64,000 nt of DNA from Xanthobacteraceae bacterium (lineage in GTDB: Bacteria; Pseudomonadota; Alphaproteobacteria; Rhizobiales; Xanthobacteraceae). Position numbers and translations under genes: made by a program. This document shows positions 45,921 through 55,137 of this stretch, piece by piece. The notes below the pieces were generated by a model. It saw nothing but the letters and a program-made list of their open reading frames with translations, searched no databases and was not told where the DNA came from. Positions within the stretch are counted from its first letter, which is position 1, and each line of letters starts with the position of its first letter. The stretch spans positions 62,001 to 126,000 of the forward strand of contig JALHRD010000002.1 of NCBI GenBank assembly GCA_022841625.1, given 5' to 3'.

Positions 45921-46736
45921 ATGTTTGCGAAGATCAATCACGTCGCCATTGTCAGCGCAGACTATGCCCAGCTCGCGCAATTTTATATCGCGGCCTTCGG
46001 CATGAAGACCTCGGCCAAGACCCGCGCCGGCCGAGCGGTGACGGTCGGCGATGGCTATGTCGGATTGAACATCAATCCGCGCCGGGCCGGGCGCTCCGCC
46101 GGTCTCGACCATTTCGGCATCCAGGTCGACAATGCCGAGACCTGCTTTGAGCGTATGCGGACGAAATATCCGACTGTGAAATGGCTCAAGCGGCCGTCGA
46201 CACGGCCGTTTGCCGGCATCAGCACGCACGATCCGGACGGCAATATGTTCGACATTTCGCAGAAGGACATGGCCAACCGAACCTCGGTTTATGTTGAGAA
46301 CGACGGCAACGCCAATCCGCGCCACATCAACCATGTGGCGCTGCGCACGATGAACCCCGACGACATGGCGGAGTTCTATCGCCATGTGTTTGAGCTGGCG
46401 CCCTCGAACGTCAACAAGCGCGCCGACGATCCCAACCACTACCTGACCGACGGGCACATGACACTGGTGATCATGCCCTGGGACATCACCGACTATGACG
46501 GCACCGGCATCATCACCGCCGGCATGGATCACATCGGCTTCAAGGTTGAGAGCATCGACGCATTCAAGGCCGATATCGAGCGCATCGCCGGCGACAATCC
46601 GCGCTTGACGCCAGCGCCGGTCCACACTGGCTCGGAAGGCGCCGCGCTCGACCGGCTGTTCGCGCGTAGCTGCGCCATGGGGCAGCACAGGCTCGCCGAC
46701 CCCGACGGCATCCTCATTGACGTGATGCAGGATTAA
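45921..46736 (+). CDS. VOC-family (glyoxalase/extradiol dioxygenase-like) protein
   Basis: A 271-residue protein with two vicinal-oxygen-chelate domains. The first opens with KINHVAIVSADYAQLAQFY (about residues 3-20) and ends with HDPDGNMFDIS; the second opens with RHINHVALRTMNPDDMAEFY (about 137-156) and ends with LADPDGILIDVM. Metal ligands (His, His, Glu/Asp positions) appear in both halves. Substrate class cannot be told: it may be a dioxygenase, a lyase or a resistance protein. The ATG at 45921 has GGAG five bases away; the ATG at 45909 is an alternative. It is on the same strand as the Bug gene that begins 24 bases after it. Confidence 0.87.
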   Translation: MFAKINHVAIVSADYAQLAQFYIAAFGMKTSAKTRAGRAVTVGDGYVGLNINPRRAGRSAGLDHFGIQVDNAETCFERMRTKYPTVKWLKRPSTRPFAGISTHDPDGNMFDISQKDMANRTSVYVENDGNANPRHINHVALRTMNPDDMAEFYRHVFELAPSNVNKRADDPNHYLTDGHMTLVIMPWDITDYDGTGIITAGMDHIGFKVESIDAFKADIERIAGDNPRLTPAPVHTGSEGAALDRLFARSCAMGQHRLADPDGILIDVMQD

Positions 46737-46760
46737 GCGGGCGTGCGGAGGGACCTGACC

Positions 46761-47795
46761 ATGCGATACGGGATTGCAGCGCCGCTGGCGGCGCTGGCGC
46801 TAGTGTCGGGCACGGCGTCCGCCGATCCGATTGCCGATTTTTACAAGGGTCGCAATATCAACTGGATTTTGAGTGCTGGGGCGGGCGGCGGCTACGCCAC
46901 CTATGCCCATGCCTTCGCGCCGTTCCTCAGTGCGCATATTCCCGGCAAGCCGCACATCGTTGTGCAAAGCATGCCGGGCGCCGGCGGCATTCGTGCGATG
47001 CTTTTTCTCAATGCGGTGGCGCCAAAGGACGGCACCACCATCGGGCTCGTGCATTCGAGCGTGCCGTTCGCGCCGCTTTACGGGACGCGCGGCGCAAATT
47101 TCGATCCACGGCAGATGAACTGGATTGGCAGCATCACCTCGGCGTCCGGCATCTGCGTGTCGTGGGTCAAATCGGGGATTACCCGCTGGGAGCACATGCT
47201 GGAGCGCGAGTTCATTGTCGGCGGCACAGGCGCGGGCTCGCAGATGGAAACCATGCCGGCGATGCTCAAACATTTGTTCGGCGCTAAGGTCAAAATCGTG
47301 TCCGGCTACAAGGGCGGCAATGACGTCTATCTCGCCATGGAGCGTGGCGAGGTGCATGGCCGTTGCGGCGGACTGGTATCCTCGATCAAGGCGACGCGGC
47401 CGGATTGGTTCCCTGAGAAAAAGATCGCCGTGCCGGTCCAGATTGCCTTGCAGCGTGACCCGGAGTTTCCCGACAGTCCGTCGCTGACCGAATTCGTCAA
47501 AGACCAGCGCACGCGCCATATCCTCGAATTGATGCTGTCGCCGTTTGAAATGGATCGGCCAATCCTGACTCCGCCCGGCGTTCCGCCAGAGCGAGTTGCG
47601 GCCTTGCGCAAGGCGTTCAGTGCGGCGATGCGTGACCCCGGGTTCATCGCGGAAGCGAAAAAGCAGAACATCGAAATCAAGGAAATTTCGGGTGAGCATG
47701 TCGCCGAGATTCTGCGCCGCGCTTACGCGATGCCGCCCGAAGTGATCAAGGCCGCTAATGAGGCGATGAGCCTCACCGGAATGTCGCAGCAATAG
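46761..47795 (+). CDS. Bug/TctC-family periplasmic substrate-binding protein
   Basis: A 344-residue secreted protein with a signal peptide to TASA (residues about 1-21), then FYKGRNINWILSAGAGGGYA, MPGAGGIRAMLFLN, and the C-terminal PPERVAALRKAFSAAMRDP. It is the third complete member of the FYKGK subgroup in the accessory region. GGAGGG with about nine bases spacing precedes the ATG at 46761. It is close behind the VOC gene and may share its transcript; a VOC enzyme acting on the imported compound is possible. Confidence 0.92.
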   Translation: MRYGIAAPLAALALVSGTASADPIADFYKGRNINWILSAGAGGGYATYAHAFAPFLSAHIPGKPHIVVQSMPGAGGIRAMLFLNAVAPKDGTTIGLVHSSVPFAPLYGTRGANFDPRQMNWIGSITSASGICVSWVKSGITRWEHMLEREFIVGGTGAGSQMETMPAMLKHLFGAKVKIVSGYKGGNDVYLAMERGEVHGRCGGLVSSIKATRPDWFPEKKIAVPVQIALQRDPEFPDSPSLTEFVKDQRTRHILELMLSPFEMDRPILTPPGVPPERVAALRKAFSAAMRDPGFIAEAKKQNIEIKEISGEHVAEILRRAYAMPPEVIKAANEAMSLTGMSQQ

Positions 47796-48112
47796 CGTTC
47801 GGGGCAGCGTTCCTGAGGCCGAATGCGGCTGCCGCAATCGTTAACGGCGCAAACGCCGATTTTGCCCGCGATCGGCGATCCCGGCGGGGGGCCGCTGCAT
47901 CCATTAACCGGCCGGCCGGCTAGACCTTTAGCGTCCTTGTGCAGGGGGGCCGCACCCTCTAAGATTTTTAAGTCACCGGCGCCTGTCGCCGGAGACCTCC
48001 GGAAATATATGTTAATTAAATCAATGACTTGTGCCGATCCATCGCCGTCCGGCAGGGTGCCGGTATAGTGGCGAATCTTGGCTATCGGGTTGGTTGGTTT
48101 GGTAGGTCAGCA
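47796..48112. other. 317-base gap before thrC
   Basis: No gene is seen. It contains a hairpin CCGGCG/CGCCGG with a CCTGT loop (47976-47992), and an AT-rich patch following it near 48003-48026 (ATATATGTTAATTAAATC). That patch is a plausible promoter region for thrC but no clear -35/-10 pair could be fixed. Confidence 0.5.
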
Positions 48113-49528
48113 GTGCGTTATGTATCCACCCGTGGCGAGGCTCCGCCGCTCGGATTTGTCGATGTGATGCTCGCGGGGCTGGCCCGCGACGGCGGTCTTT
48201 ACGTGCCCGAATCCTGGCCGCAACTCGCGTCGAGCGACATCGCGAATTTTTCCGGACGGCCGTACGCTGAAGTTGCGGTTGAGGTGCTGCGGCCATTCGT
48301 CGGCGATGCAATCGCCGAGCACGAACTCGCCCGCATGGTGCGCGAGGCCTATGGCAACTTCCGTCATCCCGTCGTGGCGCCGCTGAGCCAATATGGCGTC
48401 AATGAATTCATGCTGGAGCTGTTCCACGGTCCGACACTCGCCTTCAAAGACATGGCGATGCAGCTTCTCGGCCGGCTGATGGATCATGTTCTCACCGCCC
48501 GGGGCGAGCGCACGACGATCGTGGTGGCGACATCGGGCGATACCGGCGGCGCGGCGGTTGAAGCGTTCCGCGGGCGCAGCCGCGCCGATCTCATTGTGTT
48601 GTTTCCACATGGGCGCATCTCCGAGGTGCAGCGGCGGATGATGACCACGGCTGAGGACGGCAACGTTCACGCGCTCGCCATCGAAGGCACCTTCGACGAC
48701 TGTCAAGCGATCGTGAAGGGGTTGTTCAACCACCATGCCTTTCGCGACAAGGTTTCGCTGTCTGGCGTGAATTCGATCAACTGGGCGCGCATCATTGCGC
48801 AGGCGGTCTATTACTTCACCGCCGCGGTCGCGCTCGGCGCGCCGCATCGCAAGGTCGCTTTCACCGTACCGACCGGAAATTTCGGCGACGTCTATGCTGG
48901 CTACGTCGCCATGCGCATGGGCCTGCCGATCGATCGGCTGGTGATCGCGACCAATGTCAACGACATCCTGGCGCGCACGCTTGCAACCGGCGTTTACGAA
49001 ATGCGCGATGTGATGGCGACCACTTCGCCGTCGATGGATATCCAGGTCGCTTCGAACTTCGAGCGCATTCTGTTTGAGGCCGGCGGCCGCGACGCCAAGT
49101 CGGTTCGCGCCATGATGGGCTCGCTGGCGCAGTCGCGCCGCTTCGCGCTACCCGGTCGGTCTGTGTCGATGCTCCGCGGCGTGTTTGCGGCCAATCGCGC
49201 CGACGAAGAGGAGACCGCCGCCGCGATCCGCACCCAGTTGCGCGAAACCGGTCGCTTTATCGATCCCCATACCGCGGTCGGCGTCGCTGTCGCGGAAAAA
49301 GAAGCGCGCGATCCGGCCATGCCGATGGTCGTGCTTTCGACCGCGCATGCGGCGAAATTCCCGGACGCGGTCGCGGCTGCCTGCGGCCAGCGCCCGCCGC
49401 TGCCGGATTGGCTTGGCGACCTCTACGACCGACCTGAGAAATTTACTACGCTGCCCGTCGATCAGGCGGCAGTTGAACGCCACATTTTGTCTTCAAGTCG
49501 CGCCGGACGCGAAGGAGCTGCCGCATGA
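48113..49528 (+). CDS. thrC: Threonine synthase
   Basis: A 471-residue PLP enzyme that converts O-phosphohomoserine to threonine. It is of the longer bacterial/fungal type: YVSTRGEAPPLGFVDVMLAG at the start, the PLP lysine in FHGPTLAFKDMAMQLL (about residue 114), and SGDTGGAAVEAF. The GTG at 48113 with AGGT upstream fits homologues; a frame-open stretch before it has no homology. It overlaps the peptidase gene by four bases. Its usual neighbour upstream, surf1, lies 11.4 kb away. Confidence 0.96.
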   Translation: MRYVSTRGEAPPLGFVDVMLAGLARDGGLYVPESWPQLASSDIANFSGRPYAEVAVEVLRPFVGDAIAEHELARMVREAYGNFRHPVVAPLSQYGVNEFMLELFHGPTLAFKDMAMQLLGRLMDHVLTARGERTTIVVATSGDTGGAAVEAFRGRSRADLIVLFPHGRISEVQRRMMTTAEDGNVHALAIEGTFDDCQAIVKGLFNHHAFRDKVSLSGVNSINWARIIAQAVYYFTAAVALGAPHRKVAFTVPTGNFGDVYAGYVAMRMGLPIDRLVIATNVNDILARTLATGVYEMRDVMATTSPSMDIQVASNFERILFEAGGRDAKSVRAMMGSLAQSRRFALPGRSVSMLRGVFAANRADEEETAAAIRTQLRETGRFIDPHTAVGVAVAEKEARDPAMPMVVLSTAHAAKFPDAVAAACGQRPPLPDWLGDLYDRPEKFTTLPVDQAAVERHILSSSRAGREGAAA

Positions 49529-50796
49529 GTGTCGAAATTACTCGCCTTCCGTCAGGGCTGACAGTCGTGACCGATGCGATGTCGCACCTGGAATCGGTTT
49601 CGCTCGGCGTCTGGGTTGGCGCCGGCAGTCGGGATGAACGCCCCGACGAGCACGGTATTTCACACCTGCTGGAACATATGGCGTTCAAAGGCACCAAGCG
49701 ACGAACCGCCCGGCAGATCGCCGAGGAGGTAGAGGCGGTGGGTGGCGATCTCAATGCCGCCACCAGCGTCGAGTCGACCTCATATTACGCCCGCATACTG
49801 CGCGCCGACGTGCCGCTCGCAGTCGACGTGCTCTCCGACATCCTGTCGAATCCGACCTTCGACCCGGAGGAGCTGCAACGGGAGCAGAATGTCATCGTGC
49901 AGGAGATCGGCGCCTCTGAGGATGCGCCCGATGATGTGGTGTTTGACAAGCTGCAGGAGACCGCGTTTCCCGGCCAGTCGGTCGGCCGGTCCATCCTGGG
50001 CACGCGCGAAACCGTGCGTTCATTCGACCGCAAGCGCCTGGCCGCTTACCTTGCGCGCAACTATCGATCGCCGGACATGGTGGTGGCGGCCGCAGGCGCT
50101 ATCGATCACCGTGCCCTGGTAGAGCAGGTCGCGCAGCAGTTTGCGAGCTTCGACGGGCAGGCGCCGCCGACCCCCGCGCCCGCGCATTTTGCGGGTGGCA
50201 ATTATATTGAGAAGCGCGACCTAGAGCAGGTGCATGTCGCGCTGGCGATGCAGGGCTTGCCGCAGCGCGATCCGAACCTGTTCAGCATGCAGATTTTCAC
50301 CAGCGTGTTGGGCGGCGGCATGTCGTCCCGGCTGTTTCAAGAGGTCCGCGAAATTCGCGGCCTGTGCTACTCGATCTATGCGTTTCACGCGCCCTATTCG
50401 GACACCGGCATGTTCGGCCTTTATGCCGGCACCGATGCGACCGATCTGCCCGAGTTGATGCGCGTTGTGGTGGCCGAGGTCGCCAATGCGTCGGAGACGA
50501 TCACCGAGGTTGAGGTGGCGCGAGCCAAGGCGCAGATGAAGGCAGGCTTGCTGATGGCCCTGGAAAGCTCCAGCGCACGGGCCGAGCAATTGGCGCGTCA
50601 GATATTTGCTTGGGGACGTCCGATGCCATTGGCGGAACTGGTCGCAAAAATCGAAGCGGTAACGGTGGAAAGCGCCCGTGCCGCCGGTCGGGCGCTGATT
50701 GCGCGCGGCCGCCCGGCGATCGCGGCGCTTGGCCCCGGTTCCGGACTTGAAAGTGCAGCGTCGATCGCCGAAGGTCTTGTGCCGCGGGCGGCGTAG
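49525..50796 (+). CDS. M16-family zinc peptidase (mitochondrial processing peptidase-like)
   Basis: A 423-residue M16 peptidase. The inverted zinc motif HxxEH is present in ISHLLEHMAFKGT (about residue 51), the third ligand Glu lies in the ENVIVQEI region about 76 residues later, and the C-terminal half has the glycine-rich VLGGGMSSRLFQEVREIRGL. Alphaproteobacterial members resemble the ancestor of mitochondrial processing peptidase beta. Its start overlaps thrC by four bases, so the pair is translationally coupled, as in related genomes. Confidence 0.94.
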   Translation: MSVEITRLPSGLTVVTDAMSHLESVSLGVWVGAGSRDERPDEHGISHLLEHMAFKGTKRRTARQIAEEVEAVGGDLNAATSVESTSYYARILRADVPLAVDVLSDILSNPTFDPEELQREQNVIVQEIGASEDAPDDVVFDKLQETAFPGQSVGRSILGTRETVRSFDRKRLAAYLARNYRSPDMVVAAAGAIDHRALVEQVAQQFASFDGQAPPTPAPAHFAGGNYIEKRDLEQVHVALAMQGLPQRDPNLFSMQIFTSVLGGGMSSRLFQEVREIRGLCYSIYAFHAPYSDTGMFGLYAGTDATDLPELMRVVVAEVANASETITEVEVARAKAQMKAGLLMALESSSARAEQLARQIFAWGRPMPLAELVAKIEAVTVESARAAGRALIARGRPAIAALGPGSGLESAASIAEGLVPRAA

Positions 50797-50889
50797 CGGT
50801 GGATCGCCGGTAACGGGTGGCGTGCGCCGGAAGACGAGCGGCGAGGCGTCTCCTGTGCGCTAACGCGATTTCATTTCTCGGATGAATCC

Positions 50890-51489
50890 ATGGCGTTCTT
50901 TCGCAGCGTCAATCTTTCCGACCAATTGCCTGCGATCGTCGGCGACACGGTCCTGCTGCGTGCGCCGCAGATGGCGGACCATCCGGAGTGGTCGGCCTTG
51001 CGGGCTGCGAGCCGCGAATTCCTGGCGCCCTGGGAGCCGATTTGGCCAGCCGACGACCTCACGCGGGCTGCGTACCGGCGGCGGATGCGGCGTTACGCCG
51101 AAGATCAACGCAGCGATCTTGCCTATCCGTTTTTTATTTTTCGCAAAAGCGACGACATGCTGGTCGGCGGCCTCACGCTCGCGAACATCCGGCGCGGCTG
51201 CGCGCAGGCGGCGAGTCTGGGCTATTGGATGGGCGCTCGCTATGCTGGGCAGGGCTATATGACGGCCGCGGTGCGCACGATTCTTCCATTCGCATTCGGT
51301 ACGCTGCGGCTGCACCGGGTCGAGGCAGCCTGCCTGCCGATCAATGAAGTCTCGATCCGTTTGTTAAAAAGAACCGGATTCCAGCACGAAGGCTTTGCGC
51401 GGCAATACCTCTGCATCAATGGAGTGTGGGAGGATCACCTCTTGTTCGCGCGCCTGCGGGACGATCCGTCGCTCCAGCCGGTCGGTTGA
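50890..51489 (+). CDS. GNAT N-acetyltransferase (RimJ-like)
   Basis: A 199-residue acetyltransferase of the RimJ/RimL type. The acetyl-CoA-binding region is GYWMGARYAGQGYMTAAVRT (about residues 116-135) and the family block LHRVEAACLPINEVSIRLLKR follows. The N-terminal VRLRAPQM-like strand is present (LLRAPQMADHPEW). It lies 93 bases behind the peptidase gene. It probably modifies an N terminus of a protein, perhaps a ribosomal one. Confidence 0.9.
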   Translation: MAFFRSVNLSDQLPAIVGDTVLLRAPQMADHPEWSALRAASREFLAPWEPIWPADDLTRAAYRRRMRRYAEDQRSDLAYPFFIFRKSDDMLVGGLTLANIRRGCAQAASLGYWMGARYAGQGYMTAAVRTILPFAFGTLRLHRVEAACLPINEVSIRLLKRTGFQHEGFARQYLCINGVWEDHLLFARLRDDPSLQPVG

Positions 51490-51529
51490 TGGGCGGGTCG
51501 ATTCGCCGGTTGATGGGTCGGTTGATGGG
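51483..51529. repeat. Three copies of CGGTTGATGGG at the end of the GNAT gene
   Basis: The 11-mer occurs at 51483-51493, 51507-51517 and 51519-51529. The first overlaps the GNAT stop codon. The rest lies in the intergenic region. It is likely a slippage product. Confidence 0.75.
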
Positions 51530-51645
51530 CCTTGGGCTTGCCTTGGTTATCCTGCTATAAACGCGGCAGGTGGAGTCACACCGCCGCGCTGCGAAGTTCG
51601 GAAGCAGGACAATTGCGGGGCCGTTTTTTTAGAGTTGATATCGTG

Positions 51646-52332
51646 ATGCGGAACCAAAACGATCGATTGCGTGGTGCCATGCGCGTCGCGGGGACGGTTG
51701 CCGTAGCGGCAATCGTGGCGGGCTGCGCCGGCAGCAGCCTGCCGTCGCTCGGCGGCAACCTGCCTGGCTGGTTCTCGAAGTCCGGCACTTCCGCTACGCA
51801 GGCTCAGGCATCCGCGCCGGGGGTGTCGTTGGAAGACGACTGTCCCTCGGTTGATATTCGCACCGGCGCAGGCACGCTCGCGGTGGCTACCAAGCCCCAG
51901 GAGCCAACGGCCAACGATCTGCGCTATCAGCTGACTTTCGTTGAGCTGGCGCGGCAATGTTTTGTCGATAGCGGCAATGTGCGGATGCGGGTTGGCGTGC
52001 AGGGGCGAGCGGTCGCCGGCCCCGCCGGGGCGCCGCCGCAGATATCGGCGCCGATCCGCTATGCGGTGGTGCATGAGGGCGTCCAACCAAAGACGATCGT
52101 GACCAAGTTCAGGCGCGTTCCGGTGACGCTCAACGCCAGCAATGCGCTGTTCACGGATATCGAGGACGATTTGAGCTTTCCGTTGCCGCCGCTCGCCGTG
52201 CTGCAATCCTATGTTGTCTATGTTGGCTTCGACGAGGCCGGCGAGCGGCAGCAGCCGCAGACAAAGCAGAAGGCACAGAAAGCGCCGCCCAAAAAGTTGG
52301 AGCGCTCGGTTGCGCCCGAGCTAAGGCGATAG
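51646..52332 (+). CDS. Putative lipoprotein of unknown function
   Basis: A 228-residue protein with a lipobox near residue 25 (VAAIVAGCAGS), so it is probably acylated and membrane-anchored. The mature part has a conserved-looking CPSVDIRTGAGTLAVATK segment, a DLRYQLTFVELARQCF block and a beta-rich central region (VRMRVGVQGRAVAGPAG). The C terminus is charged, rich in Lys and Gln. It resembles uncharacterised rhizobial lipoproteins. The ATG at 51646 is chosen because a signal sequence begins there. Confidence 0.75.
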   Translation: MRNQNDRLRGAMRVAGTVAVAAIVAGCAGSSLPSLGGNLPGWFSKSGTSATQAQASAPGVSLEDDCPSVDIRTGAGTLAVATKPQEPTANDLRYQLTFVELARQCFVDSGNVRMRVGVQGRAVAGPAGAPPQISAPIRYAVVHEGVQPKTIVTKFRRVPVTLNASNALFTDIEDDLSFPLPPLAVLQSYVVYVGFDEAGERQQPQTKQKAQKAPPKKLERSVAPELRR

Positions 52333-52345
52333 CGGCGGGCGGCGG

Positions 52346-52828
52346 TTAATTCAGCTTGCTCTTTACTTCTGCAATGCCCTTGCCGATCAGGTCGTCGGCA
52401 AGCTTGCCCTTCACGGTATCGGTCAAGATGCGCTCGGCGGCGGCGACGGCGGCTTCGGCGGCGGCATTGCGCACGTCGGCGAGCGCCTGCGTTTCGGCCT
52501 GGGTGATCTTGAATTCGGCAAGCTTGGTGCGGCGGGCAAGGAATTCCTCGGATTTTGCTTTAGCCTCGGCAGCGAGCCGCTCGGCTTCCGCTTTGGCGCC
52601 GGCGAGGATGCCGGCCGCTTCAAGCTCGGCGTCGTCTTTCTTGCGCTGATATTCGGCGAGCAGCGCCTGCGCTTCTTCCTTGAGGCGCCGTGCTTCGTCG
52701 AGTTCCGCCTTGATGCGGGCGCTGCGCTCATCGAGCGCATCGAGGATCATTTTGTGGACGCCAAAATAGACCAGCACCCCGATGAACATGACGAAGGCGA
52801 CGGCAACCCAGAATTCGGCGGTGAGCAT
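52346..52828 (-). CDS. atpF: F0F1 ATP synthase subunit b
   Basis: A 160-residue stator subunit: an N-terminal membrane helix (about residues 7-28, [20 protein letters not shown]) and a long charged helix that reaches up to F1. The [14 protein letters not shown] pattern is typical. It is the last gene of the operon, downstream of atpG (b'). The two b-type genes together form the heterodimeric stator of alphaproteobacteria. Confidence 0.95.
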   Translation of the reverse strand: MLTAEFWVAVAFVMFIGVLVYFGVHKMILDALDERSARIKAELDEARRLKEEAQALLAEYQRKKDDAELEAAGILAGAKAEAERLAAEAKAKSEEFLARRTKLAEFKITQAETQALADVRNAAAEAAVAAAERILTDTVKGKLADDLIGKGIAEVKSKLN

Positions 52829-52839
52829 CGATCCGTCCC

Positions 52840-53373
52840 TTAACGCTTCAATGTGCTGGCCATGGCTTTGGCAACGTCCGCGCTGGTTGGGGTGTTGCCG
52901 GTGAGGCGCTCGACAATGATTGTCGCGGTCTCGACGGCGATGTCGTGGACATTGGCCATTGCGGCGGTCCGCCGTGCGGCGATCGTCCGTTCGGCCTCGG
53001 CAATGCGGCGATTCAGCGTTGCATCAAGCTCCTTGCGGGCTGCTTCCGCCTCAGCGGCGTATTTTTCGCGGGCCTCGTTGGCGAGCGCTTGGGCGCGGCC
53101 GCGGGCGTCCGCGAGTGCCTTCTCATAGGCCGCGATGGCGGCGTCCGAGGAATCTTTCAGACGCCTCGCTTCGGCGAGATCGCCCTCCACGCTTTGGCGG
53201 CGCGCATCGATAATTCCGCCGACGCGCGGGATCGCAAAGCGCGAGATGACCACATAGAGCACGACGAAAGCGATCGCGAACCAGAACAGTTGCGACGCAA
53301 AAGTGTCCGCCTGAAACGGCGGGAAATTGCCCTTTTGGGGGACTTCAGTGTGCGTTTTTTGGCCCGCGGCCAT
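52840..53373 (-). CDS. atpG: F0F1 ATP synthase subunit b'
   Basis: A 177-residue b' stator subunit with one membrane helix (about residues 31-47, [15 protein letters not shown]) followed by charged coiled coil ([21 protein letters not shown]). The N-terminal extension before the helix ([20 protein letters not shown]) is the mark of b' in alphaproteobacteria. It is often named atpF' or atpX. It lies between atpE and atpF. Confidence 0.93.
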   Translation of the reverse strand: MAAGQKTHTEVPQKGNFPPFQADTFASQLFWFAIAFVVLYVVISRFAIPRVGGIIDARRQSVEGDLAEARRLKDSSDAAIAAYEKALADARGRAQALANEAREKYAAEAEAARKELDATLNRRIAEAERTIAARRTAAMANVHDIAVETATIIVERLTGNTPTSADVAKAMASTLKR

Positions 53374-53397
53374 CGTGGTCTCCGCCCGCGGTCGGAC

Positions 53398-53625
53398 TTA
53401 CAGCACGAACAACAGCAACAGCGCGATCAGCAGCGAGAAGATGCCGAACGCTTCGGCGAGCGCGAAACCGAGGAACAGATTTGGCCTCTGCGCGCCGGCG
53501 GCCGACGGATTGCGCATCGCGCCGATCAAGAATTGACCGAAGACATTCGCGACACCGATGGCAGCGGCGCCCATTCCGATACAAGCCAAGCCGGCGCCGA
53601 GATATTTTGCTGCGATAGGATCCAT
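53398..53625 (-). CDS. atpE: F0F1 ATP synthase subunit c
   Basis: A 75-residue, two-helix proteolipid. The first helix has [20 protein letters not shown], and the second has the proton-carrying glutamate in [20 protein letters not shown]. The polar loop between holds the conserved RNPSA. The ATG at 53625 ([10 protein letters not shown]) is the usual start; a longer frame runs to 53700 through non-conserved residues. Confidence 0.96.
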   Translation of the reverse strand: MDPIAAKYLGAGLACIGMGAAAIGVANVFGQFLIGAMRNPSAAGAQRPNLFLGFALAEAFGIFSLLIALLLLFVL

Positions 53626-53677
53626 TTCGAGATTTCCTTTCAGAGGATGTTTGAGGACGATACGAAGATTCTTGGAT

Positions 53678-54433
53678 TCAGTGCCCTGGATGGAGCGCAT
53701 CGCTGAGATAGATGCAGGTGAGGATGGTGAAGACGTAAGCCTGCAGGAACGCCACCAGCAATTCGAGCGCGGTCAACGCGATCGTCAGCGCGAGTGGGGC
53801 AAGAGCGCCGAGCCATCCGAGGAACCCGAGGCTGCCCAGCATGACGACGAAACTGGCGACCAATTTGAGCGTGATGTGGCCGGCGAGCATATTGGCGAAT
53901 AAGCGGACGCTGTGCGAAATCGGCCGGGACAGAAACGACAGCACCTCGATGATGACAATGACCGGAACCATCAGGGCTGGAATGCCGCTCGGCACGAACA
54001 ATTTGAAGAAGCGCAGTCCGTTGTGCCAGATGCCGTAGATAATCACTGTGAAGAACACGAGTAACGCGAGTGCTGCGGTGATGATGATGTGGCTCGTCAC
54101 AGTGAACGTATAGGGCACGATCCCGATCACGTTCGAAAACAGAATGAACATGAACAGGGTGAAAACGAACGGGAAAAACCGCATCCCGTCTTCTCCGGCC
54201 GTGCTCCGGATCGTATCCGCGACCAGTTCGTAGCTGAGTTCCGCCATCGACTGCATGCGCGTCGGCACCAGCCGGCGGCCGGCGGTGGCACCGAGCAGCA
54301 GCAGCGCCGACAGACCGACTGCCAGGAACATGAAGGCGGCGGAGTTGGTGAAATGGATCTCGGTCCCGCCGATCTTCAGCAGGCTAAACAAATTGTGAAT
54401 TTCGAATTGATGGATTGGATCGGCAGCGGCCAT
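53678..54433 (-). CDS. atpB: F0F1 ATP synthase subunit a
   Basis: A 251-residue, five-to-six-helix subunit that forms the proton path with subunit c. The essential arginine is in [20 protein letters not shown] (about residues 176-195), with the family's conserved LFANMLAGH. The start [19 protein letters not shown] is standard. It lies between atpI and atpE. Confidence 0.96.
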   Translation of the reverse strand: MAAADPIHQFEIHNLFSLLKIGGTEIHFTNSAAFMFLAVGLSALLLLGATAGRRLVPTRMQSMAELSYELVADTIRSTAGEDGMRFFPFVFTLFMFILFSNVIGIVPYTFTVTSHIIITAALALLVFFTVIIYGIWHNGLRFFKLFVPSGIPALMVPVIVIIEVLSFLSRPISHSVRLFANMLAGHITLKLVASFVVMLGSLGFLGWLGALAPLALTIALTALELLVAFLQAYVFTILTCIYLSDALHPGH

Positions 54434-54478
54434 TTTTTGACTGGTTCGTCGTTCGCGGTTGCGGGAATAGGAATGCCG

Positions 54479-54838
54479 TCAGTGCTTCGAGTCGTTTTCA
54501 GCCATGAACCCCGCAGAACGCATCAGATTAAGCAATCCGGCCACAAAGCCGAGCAGCACGAACACAATAAATCCCCAGGGCGAGATGCCAAGCGTGCGGT
54601 CCAGAAACCAGCCGATCAGCCCGCCGACCACCACGCCCGCAACCAATTCCGTTGAAAGCCGGAGGCCCTGCGCCAGAGCTGACGCATTGGTGTTGGGGCG
54701 AGACGCCGGAGTTTCGGGCGGAGTGCTCAACCTGTTGTGCTCAAGCCGCTCGCCGAGATGCCGGAGCCTCGCAGAGAGCGCGGCCTCGTCGGTTGACGGT
54801 TGTGTGCGATCGTCTTTTTTGCGTGTGTCGTCGACCAT
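54479..54838 (-). CDS. atpI: AtpZ/AtpI-family ATP synthase assembly protein
   Basis: A 119-residue protein with a charged N terminus and two membrane helices (about residues 67-84, VAGVVVGGLIGWFLDRTL, and 90-108). The family helps assemble the c-ring or supply magnesium. It is the first gene of the F0 operon and its promoter lies upstream near 54906-54934. Strongly charged N terminus (DDTRKKDDRTQPSTDEAAL) is typical for alphaproteobacteria. Confidence 0.92.
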   Translation of the reverse strand: MVDDTRKKDDRTQPSTDEAALSARLRHLGERLEHNRLSTPPETPASRPNTNASALAQGLRLSTELVAGVVVGGLIGWFLDRTLGISPWGFIVFVLLGFVAGLLNLMRSAGFMAENDSKH

Positions 54839-54905
54839 TGCCTCGACACCCGCAAATAGTTAATGAGCGATCGCGGCAGTCCCGCCGCCCCCTGAGGCCG
54901 CGCGG

Positions 54906-54934
54906 AACATACTGGCGGCATCCGGTCAAGTCAA
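54906..54934 (-). promoter_or_regulatory. Sigma-70-type promoter of the F0 ATP synthase operon
   Basis: On the minus strand TTGACT (54929-54934) is followed after exactly 17 bases by TATGTT (54906-54911). The -10 lies 67 bases upstream of the atpI start. The match is good but no start site is shown. Confidence 0.55.
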
Positions 54935-55137
54935 GGAAAGTGGGTCGAGGACTAACGTACTGAAAATACGTTGTGATCGGCGATTCTTACAGTTCAGGAT
55001 GGGCGCCAAATACGGCTGTACCCGGTCGTTTCGAGCGCACTGTCAGATGCTTCGTTGCAGTTCAATGGCGGCGTAGTGAGTGGTAAAGTAACCTAATGGC
55101 TTGCGGTGGTTCGGCGGGCGTCGCCCGGGGGTTCGAT

